Origin: Lachnospiraceae bacterium
GTDB taxonomy: Bacteria; Bacillota; Clostridia; Lachnospirales; Lachnospiraceae
Assembly: GCA_021203205.1 (NCBI GenBank)
Contig: JAJQBQ010000016.1
Location: 1-45,408, forward strand
Length of the DNA stretch: 45,408 bases
Direction: 5' to 3'
Made by a program: the position numbers and the translations under genes. Positions 34,445-42,813 of this stretch are shown one piece after another. The number at the start of each line of letters is the position of its first letter. Position 1 is the first letter of the stretch. The notes beneath the pieces are model-generated. The model was not told the origin of the DNA and did no database searches. It saw only the letters and a list, made by a program, of their open reading frames with translations.

Positions 34445-35485
34445 TCACCCGATCCGCAAAATTTTTTCCGCCGCATGCCCTGCGTCCGCTGCGTACTGCG
34501 AAAAGTGCTCCTTCTGATTCGGCGGCATCTTGCAGGCCTCGTCAATCACGTCGTGCAGATCGTCGTGATTCATCAGCAGATGCCGCACAAACACGTGCCG
34601 GGACTCATCGTACCAGAAAAGCAGTGCAGCCCGCTCCTCCGAGACCAGATCCTCGCAGGTCTTCGCAAGCCGCAAAAGCAGCCGGTCGGCTTCGTCCTCA
34701 TTTTCCGGCATGTAATCAAAAAAGACGACTGTGTACGCCTTCTGCGGCAGCGAGTACTCGCGCACGAACCAGTCTTCCTTCTTCGCGCTGAGCTTCCAGT
34801 GGATTTCCCGCATGCGGTCGCCCTGCCGGAACGGTCGTATATCCAAAAGCTCCGGCGGCAGGTCGCCCACCTCGTCATCCTGGTAAAAATCACTCTCCTC
34901 CAGGTGCCGTTCATGCCGGTTCTGCTCCGAATCCGCCATATCCTGATGGGCCATCTCCCCGCTCTCTTCCGGCAGCGGATCCTTTAAAGACGGCCGCACA
35001 ATCATGGTTCCCGTGCCCGTCACGCGGATCCGTCTGCGGAAAAAACCAAACCAGTCATAGATCGTCACATCCCGCATGGTCCACTCGTGCACGCCGCAGT
35101 GCTCCGGCACAAAGTGCAGGGTAAACACCGTCTCACATCCGCCGGAAACATACGTCACGATCTCGTATTTCTCCGGTCTCCGGTCAAAAAAGGTCCGATA
35201 AAACAGACGAACCCGCGCACGAAGCACGGGCAGCGGAAAGCGGTTCTTCACATGCAGCGGAATCTCCACCGGTTCGTTCCGCGTGGCGTACAGCGTCTTA
35301 TTCGACCGAACCCCGCCGATGCCGCCCGACAGTCTGAAAGACTGGAGCAGCAAAACCAGCCCGCTCACCGCCAAAAGCAGCAGCATAGCCACCTGGGCCG
35401 CCGCGAGCAGCGGATCCGGAAACGCGATCTCCAGCGCCACCAGCGCTGCGTAAATAAGAATAAAGATTAGCCGTTGTCCCCACAT
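34445..35485 (-). CDS. DUF58-domain membrane protein
   Basis: A 346-residue protein with two N-terminal transmembrane helices (about 5-50), a beta-rich middle and the DUF58 signature around DIRPFRQGDRMREIHWKLSA near 240-260. It lies between the MoxR-type ATPase and transglutaminase genes, the standard order of this conserved cluster. DUF58 proteins carry a von Willebrand A-like fold and work with MoxR ATPases, probably in envelope assembly. The start is the ATG at 35485; the ribosome site (AAGGGG) lies unusually far, so an upstream GTG is possible. Confidence 0.85.
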   Translation of the reverse strand: MWGQRLIFILIYAALVALEIAFPDPLLAAAQVAMLLLLAVSGLVLLLQSFRLSGGIGGVRSNKTLYATRNEPVEIPLHVKNRFPLPVLRARVRLFYRTFFDRRPEKYEIVTYVSGGCETVFTLHFVPEHCGVHEWTMRDVTIYDWFGFFRRRIRVTGTGTMIVRPSLKDPLPEESGEMAHQDMADSEQNRHERHLEESDFYQDDEVGDLPPELLDIRPFRQGDRMREIHWKLSAKKEDWFVREYSLPQKAYTVVFFDYMPENEDEADRLLLRLAKTCEDLVSEERAALLFWYDESRHVFVRHLLMNHDDLHDVIDEACKMPPNQKEHFSQYAADAGHAAEKILRIG

Positions 35486-35617
35486 AGCACGCCAGATATC
35501 CCCTTCCCTTTACACACTTCGTAACTGTCACTCTCCACCAGCCATCTTCCCCCGATCCCGTGACTCCGGGAGGATTAAGGAACTTCCTATGTTCGGCAGC
35601 CGGCGTCACTCATCAAA

Positions 35618-36574
35618 CTATGCCAGCTCCAGGACCTCCCCGATCACGGAATCCACACTCACATCGTCGTACTTCGCATTGCGCTCCAGAATCACCCTGT
35701 GGTTCGCCACATCCCGAAACACGCTCCTCACATCCTCCGGCATTACATAGAGCCGGCCCTCCAGAAACGCGGCCGCCTTCGCCGCCTGTTGGAGATTCAA
35801 CGCCGCCCGGGTGCTTAAGCCCAGCCGCACATAGCGGTGGTCGCGCGTCGCCCGCACAAGCCGGGTAATATAGCCGACCACCTCATCCCGCACGATCACC
35901 CGGTTTACGGTCTCCTGAATGGCCGCCAGGGTTTCTTCGGACAGAATACTCGCCACCTCCCGGATACGGCTGCCGCGCCCGTTCGCCTTTAAGATTTCAC
36001 ACTCGTCCTTCTGGGACGGGTAGCCCATGTAAAGCTTCATCATAAAGCGGTCCAGCTGTGATTCCGGCAGGGCGCTGGTGCCCTCGGAGCCCAGCGGATT
36101 TTCCGTGGCGATGACAAAAAAAGGCCGGGGCAGCTCGTGTGTCACACCGTCCACAGTGACATTGCCTTCTGCCATAGCCTCCAACAGCGCCGACTGGGTC
36201 TTCGGGGACGTGCGGTTGATCTCATCCGCAAGGAAAAGGTTGCACATGATGGCCCCCTCCCGAAACTCAAACTCGTCGGTCTTCTTATTAAACATGTAAA
36301 ATCCTGTCACATCCGACGGCAGCACGTCCGGCGTAAACTGCATCCGGCGGTAATCAAGCGAGAGCACCTTCGCGAAGGCCAGCGCTAATGTAGTCTTCCC
36401 GGTGCCGGGCACGTCCTCCATCAGCACATGCCCACCGGCAAGGATGGCGGTCATTACCTTCCTTATGACCTCATCCTTGCCGATGATCGCTTTTTTCACC
36501 TCGTCCGTACACATCTGCATCAGCTGCATGATGCGCTCGTCCACCAGATAATCTCTTGTCCCCTCGTTTTTCAT
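35618..36574 (-). CDS. MoxR-family AAA+ ATPase
   Basis: A 318-residue AAA+ chaperone-like ATPase with Walker A VPGTGKTT (55-62), Walker B NLFLADEINRTSPKTQ, sensor 1 FFVIATENP and arginine-finger region SQLDRFMMKL. By family knowledge MoxR proteins help mature or assemble partner proteins, here the DUF58 and transglutaminase-like membrane proteins encoded next. The ATG at 36574 is preceded by GGGGG eight bases upstream; the ATG at 36592 lies upstream of that site. First gene of the operon; no clear promoter was found. Confidence 0.92.
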   Translation of the reverse strand: MKNEGTRDYLVDERIMQLMQMCTDEVKKAIIGKDEVIRKVMTAILAGGHVLMEDVPGTGKTTLALAFAKVLSLDYRRMQFTPDVLPSDVTGFYMFNKKTDEFEFREGAIMCNLFLADEINRTSPKTQSALLEAMAEGNVTVDGVTHELPRPFFVIATENPLGSEGTSALPESQLDRFMMKLYMGYPSQKDECEILKANGRGSRIREVASILSEETLAAIQETVNRVIVRDEVVGYITRLVRATRDHRYVRLGLSTRAALNLQQAAKAAAFLEGRLYVMPEDVRSVFRDVANHRVILERNAKYDDVSVDSVIGEVLELA

Positions 36575-36954
36575 AACTTTCCCCCGATTCATACCGGGCT
36601 TCTCATCAGAAACAAGCCTCTCCGCTTATCTCCTGCCCGTTCTTAAGAATATGATTTCCCTGCCTCGCTTCGTAAAACTTCGAACGTTGGCTGTGAACAA
36701 TAACTTCCCTGTACCCGTTTCCATGATCCCCATTTCCGGCTTATCTTAAGGTTACCATTCACTAATCACTGATCAACAGCCACCAGGACATCGCTTTCTA
36801 ATTAGCTGGACATTTTGCGAAGTGCAGAATTCTCCGTATGCAAGGCGCTTGAGGGAGGCGATATGGTACATCGCTGACCGTAATCAACGCAGTAGACGGA
36901 AATTCCGCCAGGCAAAACGGCTAATTAATTAGGAAGCCAGCCACTAACCACTAA
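36575..36954. other. Intergenic region between aspS and the MoxR operon
   Basis: It contains the inverted-repeat element at 36794-36936 and a 12-base direct repeat CACTAATCACTG at 36760-36771 and 36949-36960, the second touching the aspS stop codon. No gene and no convincing promoter for the MoxR operon were seen. Confidence 0.5.
36794..36936. repeat. 143-base imperfect inverted-repeat element
   Basis: The left end CTTTCTAATTAGC and the reverse complement of the right end CTTCCTAATTAATTAGCC align, and pairing continues inward through TTTTGC, GGAATTTCCG-like and GTTGA/CTTGA blocks to a central GCGATATGGTACATCGC. The whole element can fold into a long hairpin. It resembles a non-autonomous mobile repeat (MITE-like) and differs from the ATGACACC family. 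Confidence 0.65.
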
Positions 36955-38706
36955 TCACTGTCTCACCCGGATATGCACCTCACGCAGCTGCTGTTCCGTC
37001 ACCTCGCCCGGCGCACCGCACATCAGATCCTGCGCGTTTCCGTTCATCGGGAACGGGATCACTTCGCGGATATTTTCCTCGCCCCGCAGCAGCATGATCA
37101 TGCGGTCGATGCCCGGCGCCATGCCCGCGTGCGGCGGCGCGCCGAACTGGAAGGCCTGGTAGAGCGCTCCGAAGCGCGCTTCCAGCTCCTCCTCGGAATA
37201 CCCGGCGATGGCGAAGGCCTTCACCATGGTCGGCAGGTCGTGATTGCGCACCGCGCCGGAAGACAGTTCCACGCCGTTGCACACCACGTCGTACTGATAA
37301 GCCAGCACATCCAACGGATCCTGCGTATTCAGCGCCTCGAGGCCGCCCTGCGGCATCGAAAACGGATTGTGGGTGAATTCCAGGCGTCTTTCTTCCTTAT
37401 TATATTCGTACATCGGAAAATCGTTGACGAAGCAAAAACGGAAAGCATTCTCCTCCGTCAGCCCCAGTCGCGCGCCCAGCTCATTGCGGATCTGACCCGC
37501 GTAGAGGTTCGCCCTCTCCTCATTGTCCGCGATAAAGAAGACCGTATCGCCCACTGCCAGCTCCGTGATCACGGCCAGTTCCGCTTTCAGCTCCTGCGGA
37601 ATAAATTTATCAATCGGGCCCTTGTAGGAACCGTCCTCCATCATTTCCAGATAACCCAGCCCGCCGAGACCGATGGAAAGGGCGTAGGAAAGCAGCTTCT
37701 CGTGGAAGCCCTTCGACATCTCCTCGTGCACACGGATGGCACGCACGGTCTTTTTCAGGAACGGTTTAAACGTGCACTTCTGGAAGAAATCCGTCACATC
37801 CACGATGCGCAGCGGATTGCGAAGATCCGGCTTGTCCGTGCCGAAGGAGAGCATCGCTTCTTTGTAGCTTAACACCGGGAACGGCGCCGCCGTCACCTTC
37901 GCACCCTCCGGCGCAAATTTCCGAAACGTTTCCGTGAGAACTTCCTCACTCACACGAAAGACCTCCTCCTGGGAGGCAAAGCTCATCTCAAAATCCAGCT
38001 GGTAAAATTCACCCGGCGAGCGGTCCGCCCGGGCATCCTCGTCGCGGAAGCAGGGCGCTATCTGAAAATATTTGTCAAAACCGGCCACCATCAGCAGCTG
38101 CTTGTACTGCTGCGGTGCCTGAGGCAGCGCGTAGAACTTCCCCTTAAACTTCCTGGACGGCACAATATAGTCCCTCGCGCCTTCCGGGGACGACGCGCAC
38201 AAAATAGGCGTCTGAATCTCCAGAAAACCCATCTCCGTCATCTTCTGTCGCAGGAACGAAATCACCTGTGAACGGAAAACCATGGTATCCTTCACCTTGC
38301 GGTTGCGCAGATCCAGATAGCGGTACTTTAAACGCACATCCTCCCTCGTCTCCTTCGAGGTGATGATCTCAAACGGCAGCTTTCCCGTCACCTTGCCCAG
38401 CATCTCCACCTTTGCGGCGCGCAACTCAATGGTTCCGGTGGGAAGCTTCGGATTGTAGGTCTCCTCGTCACGCTCCTCGATCACGCCTTCCACCGAGACG
38501 CAGTCCTCTCTGCTTAAACCGTCCAGCAGACTCGTGTCCGACATGACCACCTGCATCACGCCGTACATATCCCGGAGATCCAGAAAGGACACGCCGCCGT
38601 GATCCCGGATATTCTCGATCCACCCTGCTATCTTTAAAGTCGCGCCGACATCCGCCTCCGTGATCCGGTCCATCGTCCGGTCGCGATATAGTAAACCTGT
38701 CTGCAT
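36955..38706 (-). CDS. aspS: Aspartyl-tRNA synthetase
   Basis: A 583-residue class II synthetase of bacterial type that charges tRNA with aspartate. The OB-fold anticodon-binding domain opens with GWIENIRDHGGVSFLDLRD. Motif 2 is FRDEDARADR, the GAD insertion lies in the middle, and motif 3 is GIDRMIMLLRG near the end. The ATG at 38706 has AGGAAGG upstream; a reading to 38793 is rejected because it passes through the promoter region. No T-box leader is present. It has its own promoter at 38784-38812. Confidence 0.96.
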   Translation of the reverse strand: MQTGLLYRDRTMDRITEADVGATLKIAGWIENIRDHGGVSFLDLRDMYGVMQVVMSDTSLLDGLSREDCVSVEGVIEERDEETYNPKLPTGTIELRAAKVEMLGKVTGKLPFEIITSKETREDVRLKYRYLDLRNRKVKDTMVFRSQVISFLRQKMTEMGFLEIQTPILCASSPEGARDYIVPSRKFKGKFYALPQAPQQYKQLLMVAGFDKYFQIAPCFRDEDARADRSPGEFYQLDFEMSFASQEEVFRVSEEVLTETFRKFAPEGAKVTAAPFPVLSYKEAMLSFGTDKPDLRNPLRIVDVTDFFQKCTFKPFLKKTVRAIRVHEEMSKGFHEKLLSYALSIGLGGLGYLEMMEDGSYKGPIDKFIPQELKAELAVITELAVGDTVFFIADNEERANLYAGQIRNELGARLGLTEENAFRFCFVNDFPMYEYNKEERRLEFTHNPFSMPQGGLEALNTQDPLDVLAYQYDVVCNGVELSSGAVRNHDLPTMVKAFAIAGYSEEELEARFGALYQAFQFGAPPHAGMAPGIDRMIMLLRGEENIREVIPFPMNGNAQDLMCGAPGEVTEQQLREVHIRVRQ

Positions 38707-38783
38707 TTTGCCAACTTCCTTCCTGAAATATCGTGATCTGCCGCGAGCCAAAGTATTACCCTTCGGCTTCACAAACGCTCTAT

Positions 38784-38812
38784 AGATTACCATCTGAAAA
38801 TAATTAAGTCAA
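38784..38812 (-). promoter_or_regulatory. Promoter of aspS
   Basis: TTGACT (38812-38807), a 17-base spacer and TAATCT (38789-38784) on the minus strand give a leader of about 70 bases. Confidence 0.7.
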
Positions 38813-39077
38813 GGCAGTTTTCACATTCGCTGCCCGAAAGTTTCGGGAAACATCATAAAATGGGCACAGAAAAATCAAATTTCACGTATATTCTTGCGTT
38901 TATACATACAGAAACTGCAAGAGCTCTTCGCAGCAATTCCTGCGGGAACATATGCAGAAAAAACATCCGAACTGACGAACCGTTTTGCGAATCCGGGGAT
39001 TCCTCTGCGAATGAATTATTTGCACCGGACGCTGTCTTTACCCGGTTAAATGCCGGATTTTGGAGGAGGGCAGAAAT
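38813..39077. other. Divergent intergenic region before the alarmone synthetase gene
   Basis: A perfect hairpin CCCGAAA-G-TTTCGGG is at 38833-38847 next to the aspS promoter. No good plus-strand promoter was identified for the alarmone synthetase. An open frame at 38860-39132 has no ribosome site or known motif and overlaps that gene, so it is not called. Confidence 0.4.
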
Positions 39078-39698
39078 TTGGATATCACTGGCACCAGCCA
39101 TTCATTTTACGGGAATTCCCGCGTCCTCTTAGAGGGCGCGATTATCGAACTCACAGCCAGGCTCGACCTTATGCGCAGCTGGTGGGTCGCGAACGGGGAG
39201 CGCGATCCGATCTCCTACGTGATTTCGCGCGTAAAATCCGAGGACAGCATGCGTGAAAAACTGCGCAGACGGGGGCTGCCGGTCACGCTGGAAGCCGCGC
39301 TCAACGAGATCAATGACGGCGCCGGCGTGCGCGTCGTCTGCTCCTATATCAATGATGTCTACCGCATCGCGGAGCAGATCCGGAACCTGTCCGGTGTCAC
39401 GATCGTCTGCGAAAAAGATTACATTCAGGCCCCGAAGCCGAACGGCTACCGCAGCTACCACACCAACCTTGTGCTCGACCTCGATGTCATGGGAACCGTT
39501 CATAAGGTCAATGCGGAAATCCAGATTCGCACCATCGCCATGGACTGCTGGGCAAGTCTGGAGCATCAGCTCAAATATAAGCACAACGTGAAAAACCAGT
39601 CGGTGATCGTGGATGAGCTCAGGCGCTGCGCGGATGAAATGGCGACGACCGATCTGAACATGCAGACGATACGGGACATGATCCGTGCGCAAAATTAG
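39078..39698 (+). CDS. Small alarmone synthetase (RelA/SpoT-domain GTP pyrophosphokinase)
   Basis: A 206-residue single-domain (p)ppGpp synthetase of the RelQ/YjbM type. Diagnostic motifs are ISYVISRVKSEDS, DGAGVRVVC with YINDVYRIAE, DYIQAPKPNGYRSYH and EIQIRTIAMDCWASLEHQLKYK (split motif). No hydrolase domain is present. It would make alarmone from ATP and GDP/GTP in the cytoplasm under stress. The start is TTG at 39078, eight bases after GGAGGAGG; an earlier TTG at 39060 would place the ribosome site inside the gene. Confidence 0.9.
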   Translation: MDITGTSHSFYGNSRVLLEGAIIELTARLDLMRSWWVANGERDPISYVISRVKSEDSMREKLRRRGLPVTLEAALNEINDGAGVRVVCSYINDVYRIAEQIRNLSGVTIVCEKDYIQAPKPNGYRSYHTNLVLDLDVMGTVHKVNAEIQIRTIAMDCWASLEHQLKYKHNVKNQSVIVDELRRCADEMATTDLNMQTIRDMIRAQN

Positions 39699-39850
39699 AA
39701 TCAATGCGCAGCATGGCCGGAATACATGTGCAGAATTAATTCGGAAACTGTTTTTAAGCAGGGAGCATTCTTAAGCGACGAAATTATTTCTATAAAAGTA
39801 AACCACTCGCATGTATTATCATAGCATATGTTAAAAAGGGGGAAAAATCC

Positions 39851-40570
39851 ATGAAATTATTACTTGCCGACGACGAGGAAGACCTTACCCGGGCGCTCGC
39901 CGCCATATTAAAGTTCAGCCATTACGAAGTAGACATCGCAAACGACGGGGCCGAAGCGCTGGAAATGGCTCTGCGCTGCCCCTATGACGCGCTGATTCTC
40001 GATGTGATGATGCCGGAGCTCTCCGGCACGGAAGTTGTGGAAGCCCTGCGCGCCCGCGGCATTGATGTGCCGGTTCTGATGCTGACCGCGAAATCGGAGC
40101 TGGAAGACAAGGTGGAGGGCTTAAATAAGGGCGCAAACGATTACCTGACCAAACCGTTTCACAAGGAAGAACTGCTGGCCCGTATCCGCGCCATCACACG
40201 CACAAATTACGCCGCGCCGCGCCGGATTCCCGTCGGAAACGCAACGCTGGATGTGGAAAATGACACGCTGTTTGCCGGCAACATTTCCTTCCGCCTGAAT
40301 ACACGGGAAACGAAAACGCTGCTTTTGCTCGCGGAAAACCCGGACCGGAAGCTGTCGGAAAAGACGCTGGCGGACACCGTTTTCCGGGACTGCGGCGGCT
40401 CCGGCATCGTGCCAATGTACATTTCCTATCTGCGGAACAAGCTCACCGCGCTGAACGCGGGGATTGAAATTCACGAGGACGGCGGGTATTATCTCTCCAA
40501 ATACACAACATGTTGTGCTCCGGAGAAAGTCGAATCGCTACATGTTGTGTCAAAAGGAACAGAAATGTGA
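39851..40570 (+). CDS. OmpR/PhoB-family response regulator (pair 2)
   Basis: A 239-residue regulator: receiver domain with DDEED near 7-11, phospho-accepting Asp near 51 (LILDVMMPEL), LTAK and LTKPF, then a winged-helix domain ending near GGYYLSKY. A tail of about 20 residues after YLSKY is unusual; the DNA there carries a palindrome (40503-40550). The cognate kinase begins 30 bases downstream of the stop. GGGGG lies upstream of the ATG. The pair probably senses an envelope signal. Confidence 0.92.
   Translation: MKLLLADDEEDLTRALAAILKFSHYEVDIANDGAEALEMALRCPYDALILDVMMPELSGTEVVEALRARGIDVPVLMLTAKSELEDKVEGLNKGANDYLTKPFHKEELLARIRAITRTNYAAPRRIPVGNATLDVENDTLFAGNISFRLNTRETKTLLLLAENPDRKLSEKTLADTVFRDCGGSGIVPMYISYLRNKLTALNAGIEIHEDGGYYLSKYTTCCAPEKVESLHVVSKGTEM
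40503..40550. repeat. Palindrome and inverted repeat in the regulator's 3' end
   Basis: CACAACATGTTGTG (40504-40517) is a perfect 14-base palindrome. ACACAACATGT (40503-40513) also faces a perfect complement ACATGTTGTGT at 40540-40550. The block encodes the extra C-terminal residues of the regulator and lies 50-97 bases before the kinase start, so it could be an operator or an RNA stem. Confidence 0.65.
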
Positions 40571-40599
40571 GTTTTCGGACAGTCTTGGAGGGGAATCTT

Positions 40600-41826
40600 A
40601 TGATCAAAAAAATGCAGCGAAAATTTATCGCCATCACCATGTTGTCGGTCTTTCTCGTGACCTGTGTCATCGCCGGTGTGATCAACCTGGCGATTGATAT
40701 CCGCGCAAACCGACAGACAGATCTGCTCCTGTCGCTGATCTCCGACAACGGCGGGACTTTCCCGACCTATGAAGTTCTGAATGCTCCGACCGGCTCGGAT
40801 TACGAAATGATCACGCAGGAAACCGAGCATTCCACCCGCTACTTTTCCTTCTTTGTGCAGGCCGACGGGACGATCGAAAGCTCGAACCTTGCGCAGATCA
40901 TCACGGTCACGGAAGATGACCTTGGCGATATCCTCACAACCATCCGCGCAGCCGGAAAAACCGGCGGCTATTACGGTCAGTTTAAATATCTTGTCACGGA
41001 TACGGACGACGGAACACTTTATGTGTTTGTTGACTGCAGCTCCACCCTCTCCGAGCGGCGCTCCATGCTGATCTACTCCGCCTGCACGGTTGTGGGGGCC
41101 TGTTTCATTATCTTTGTGATCGTAACGGTCTGCTCCGGAAAGATTATCACTCCGATGATCGAAAACATGAATCGGCAGAAGGAATTTATCACCAACGCCG
41201 GGCACGAGCTGAAAACCCCGGTGGCCATCATTCTGGCAAATGCAGATGTGCTGGAAATGAAAAACGGCCCGGACGATGAGTGGGTGGGGAGTATCCGCAA
41301 GCAGGCGAACCGACTGGACACGCTGATCCAGCGCCTGCTGCGCATGGCGAAGATGGATGAAATGGACGGAGCAAATGAATTTTTCCGCTTTTCCTTAAGC
41401 GATATGGTTCGTGAAACCACGGATTCCTTCCAGGTCATCCAGGCAGCCCACCCCATCGAAGCGGACATTGCCCCGGATGTGGAGATCACCGGCGACCGGG
41501 AAAGCATCCGGGAACTCATCTCCATTCTGCTGGATAACGCCACAAAATATGTAAAGCCGGAGGGCACCGTGAAAATTCAGGTGACCGCATCCGGCAAATA
41601 CGCCCGTCTGGACGTTTCCAACGACTTTGAATCCATGAACCGGGAGGACCTGAACCGGCTCTTCGACCGCTTCTACCGCAGCGATTCTTCCCGCGCCCGG
41701 AAGACCGGCGGCTATGGCATCGGGCTTTCCATGGCGCAGACCATTGTGAAAAATCACGGCGGTAAGATCAATGCGGAGTATGCGGACGGGAGGGTGCACA
41801 TGGTGGTGCAGCTGAAAATTGGGTAA
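40600..41826 (+). CDS. Sensor histidine kinase (pair 2)
   Basis: A 408-residue kinase with two transmembrane helices (about 11-30 and 155-175) enclosing an extracytoplasmic sensor of some 120 residues with no recognised fold. The H-box is FITNAGHELKTPVAI, the N-box ISILLDNATKYV, and the catalytic lid GGYGIGLSMAQTIVKNHGG. The ATG at 40600 has GGAGGGG eight bases upstream; an earlier frame start at 40510 lies inside the regulator gene. Partner of the regulator at 39851-40570. Confidence 0.92.
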   Translation: MIKKMQRKFIAITMLSVFLVTCVIAGVINLAIDIRANRQTDLLLSLISDNGGTFPTYEVLNAPTGSDYEMITQETEHSTRYFSFFVQADGTIESSNLAQIITVTEDDLGDILTTIRAAGKTGGYYGQFKYLVTDTDDGTLYVFVDCSSTLSERRSMLIYSACTVVGACFIIFVIVTVCSGKIITPMIENMNRQKEFITNAGHELKTPVAIILANADVLEMKNGPDDEWVGSIRKQANRLDTLIQRLLRMAKMDEMDGANEFFRFSLSDMVRETTDSFQVIQAAHPIEADIAPDVEITGDRESIRELISILLDNATKYVKPEGTVKIQVTASGKYARLDVSNDFESMNREDLNRLFDRFYRSDSSRARKTGGYGIGLSMAQTIVKNHGGKINAEYADGRVHMVVQLKIG

Positions 41827-41905
41827 CATAACTGTTCGCAGCCTTCCCTGAATATCGCGAAGCAACACTTCAGCATTCGCACAGGATGCGAGGAACCGTA
41901 ACGCT
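41827..41905. repeat. Inverted repeats between convergent genes
   Basis: The 79-base gap holds CGCA-caggA-TGCG and TTCGCAG...CGCGAA pairings. It also shares the 14-base TGAAGTGTTGCTTC (minus strand) with 10740-10760. It may be a shared bidirectional terminator or a repeat remnant. No T-run is seen. Confidence 0.35.
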
Positions 41906-42337
41906 TTAGATAACATAGTCATTTGCAACCAGTTCCTGCTGCAGGATATCTCCGATTGTGATGCCGTCCAGATATTCGTTGATCACGCGGTTTAAACCCT
42001 GCCATACCGGAAGCGTCACACAGTCCGCGCTGCGGACACAGGCGGCCGGGTCTCCCTCCGCACAGGCGACCGGCGCCAGGCTCCCCTCGGTAAGCCTGAG
42101 GACTTCACCCAATGTGATCTGCGAAGCGGGGCGTCCCAGCCGGTAGCCGCCCTGATAGCCGCGATTTGTCGACAAAACCCCCGCCTTATTCAGAATGGGA
42201 ACGATCTGTTCCAGATATTTTTTCGAGACATCCTGCCGTTTCGCGATGTCCTTTAACGCTATATACTCGCCGTTGTCGTGTTCCGCCAGATCGACCAGCA
42301 TGCGGAGCGCGTAACGGCCCCGGGTTGAAATTTTCAT
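41906..42337 (-). CDS. Rrf2-family regulator, IscR-like with Fe-S cysteines
   Basis: A 143-residue regulator with an Rrf2 winged helix (MKISTRGRYALRMLVDLAEH ... RQDVSKKYLEQIV ... NRGYQGGYRLGRP). Three cysteines near 92-107 (CAEGDPAACVRSADC) match the IscR [2Fe-2S] arrangement, so it may sense iron-sulphur status or oxidative stress. No Isc or Suf genes are in the window. It could also take part in cysteine control, as related Rrf2 proteins do. AGGAG precedes the ATG. A MITE-like element lies just upstream. Confidence 0.87.
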   Translation of the reverse strand: MKISTRGRYALRMLVDLAEHDNGEYIALKDIAKRQDVSKKYLEQIVPILNKAGVLSTNRGYQGGYRLGRPASQITLGEVLRLTEGSLAPVACAEGDPAACVRSADCVTLPVWQGLNRVINEYLDGITIGDILQQELVANDYVI

Positions 42338-42373
42338 GAGCTCCTCTTCCTCCCGTCAATTTATTCAGATATT

Positions 42374-42548
42374 ATGACACCAGGGTCAAAAGTCCATGAA
42401 TCGGGAGCTCGCTCCCGAATTCATGGATTTGGAACCCGCAAAACATGAGGATGTAGCCATTTTTGACCCATTTTGGGTCAAAAATGAGCGGAATCCGAAT
42501 GTTTTAGGATTGCGAGAGTGCGAAGCACGAAGCAATCCGTGGTGTCAT
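42374..42548. repeat. MITE-like element, 175-base form
   Basis: Bounded by ATGACACCAGGGTC and CCGTGGTGTCAT, with three internal palindromes: GTCCATGAAT-CGGGAG/CTCCCGAAT-TCATGGA, TTTTGACCCA/TGGGTCAAAA and GGATTGC...GCAATCC. It contains no ORF of note. Read in reverse it contains the 75-base element at 4716-4790 plus about 100 more bases. It is probably a non-autonomous mobile repeat. Confidence 0.8.
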
Positions 42549-42640
42549 ATTATTCACAGTTTGCGTACCTTCGAATAACGCCATTCTACCACAATTCCTA
42601 TCGGCTTAAAAGGTTTTTTATCTTCTTTTTTCGAAATCTC

Positions 42641-42669
42641 TTGACACTGTCTGCTGTATATGATATAGT
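42641..42669 (+). promoter_or_regulatory. Promoter of the DUF2325 gene
   Basis: TTGACA (42641-42646), a 17-base spacer and TATAGT (42664-42669). Transcription would start near 42676, at the left edge of the probable operator. Confidence 0.82.
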
Positions 42670-42676
42670 CCGGGCA

Positions 42677-42700
42677 TTAGGGTTAGTTGCTCCTAACTTT
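42677..42700. promoter_or_regulatory. Possible metalloregulator operator
   Basis: TTAGGGTTAGTTGCTCCTAAC has inverted TTAGG/CCTAA and GTTAG/CTAAC pairs, reminiscent of DtxR/IdeR-type iron boxes. It covers the predicted transcription start of the DUF2325 gene, the expected place for a repressor. The family assignment is inference. Confidence 0.45.
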
Positions 42701-42736
42701 TGAAAATTTGCTTTGCGGGCTTACTGATTCCGCAGA

Positions 42737-42773
42737 TGCCCCAAAATGTTGTTCACCGCAACATTTTGGGGCA
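42737..42773 (+). promoter_or_regulatory. 15-base perfect inverted repeat in the DUF2325 leader
   Basis: TGCCCCAAAATGTTG (42737-42751) and CAACATTTTGGGGCA (42759-42773) pair perfectly around seven bases. The hairpin ends 40 bases before the start codon, with a CATTTTTAT tract following. It could be an attenuator, an mRNA-stabilising stem or a second operator. Confidence 0.6.
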
Positions 42774-42813
42774 CCGGTATCATTTTTATAATTAGAAAGG
42801 AACAAAGAAACTT

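Noticed and set aside
38707-38860. T-box riboswitch upstream of aspS
   Set aside because: The leader is only about 70 bases and lacks the AGGGTGG-type T-box sequence and a terminator.
38860-39132. 90-codon plus-strand gene before the alarmone synthetase
   Set aside because: No ribosome site, no family resemblance, and it overlaps the well-supported start of the synthetase.
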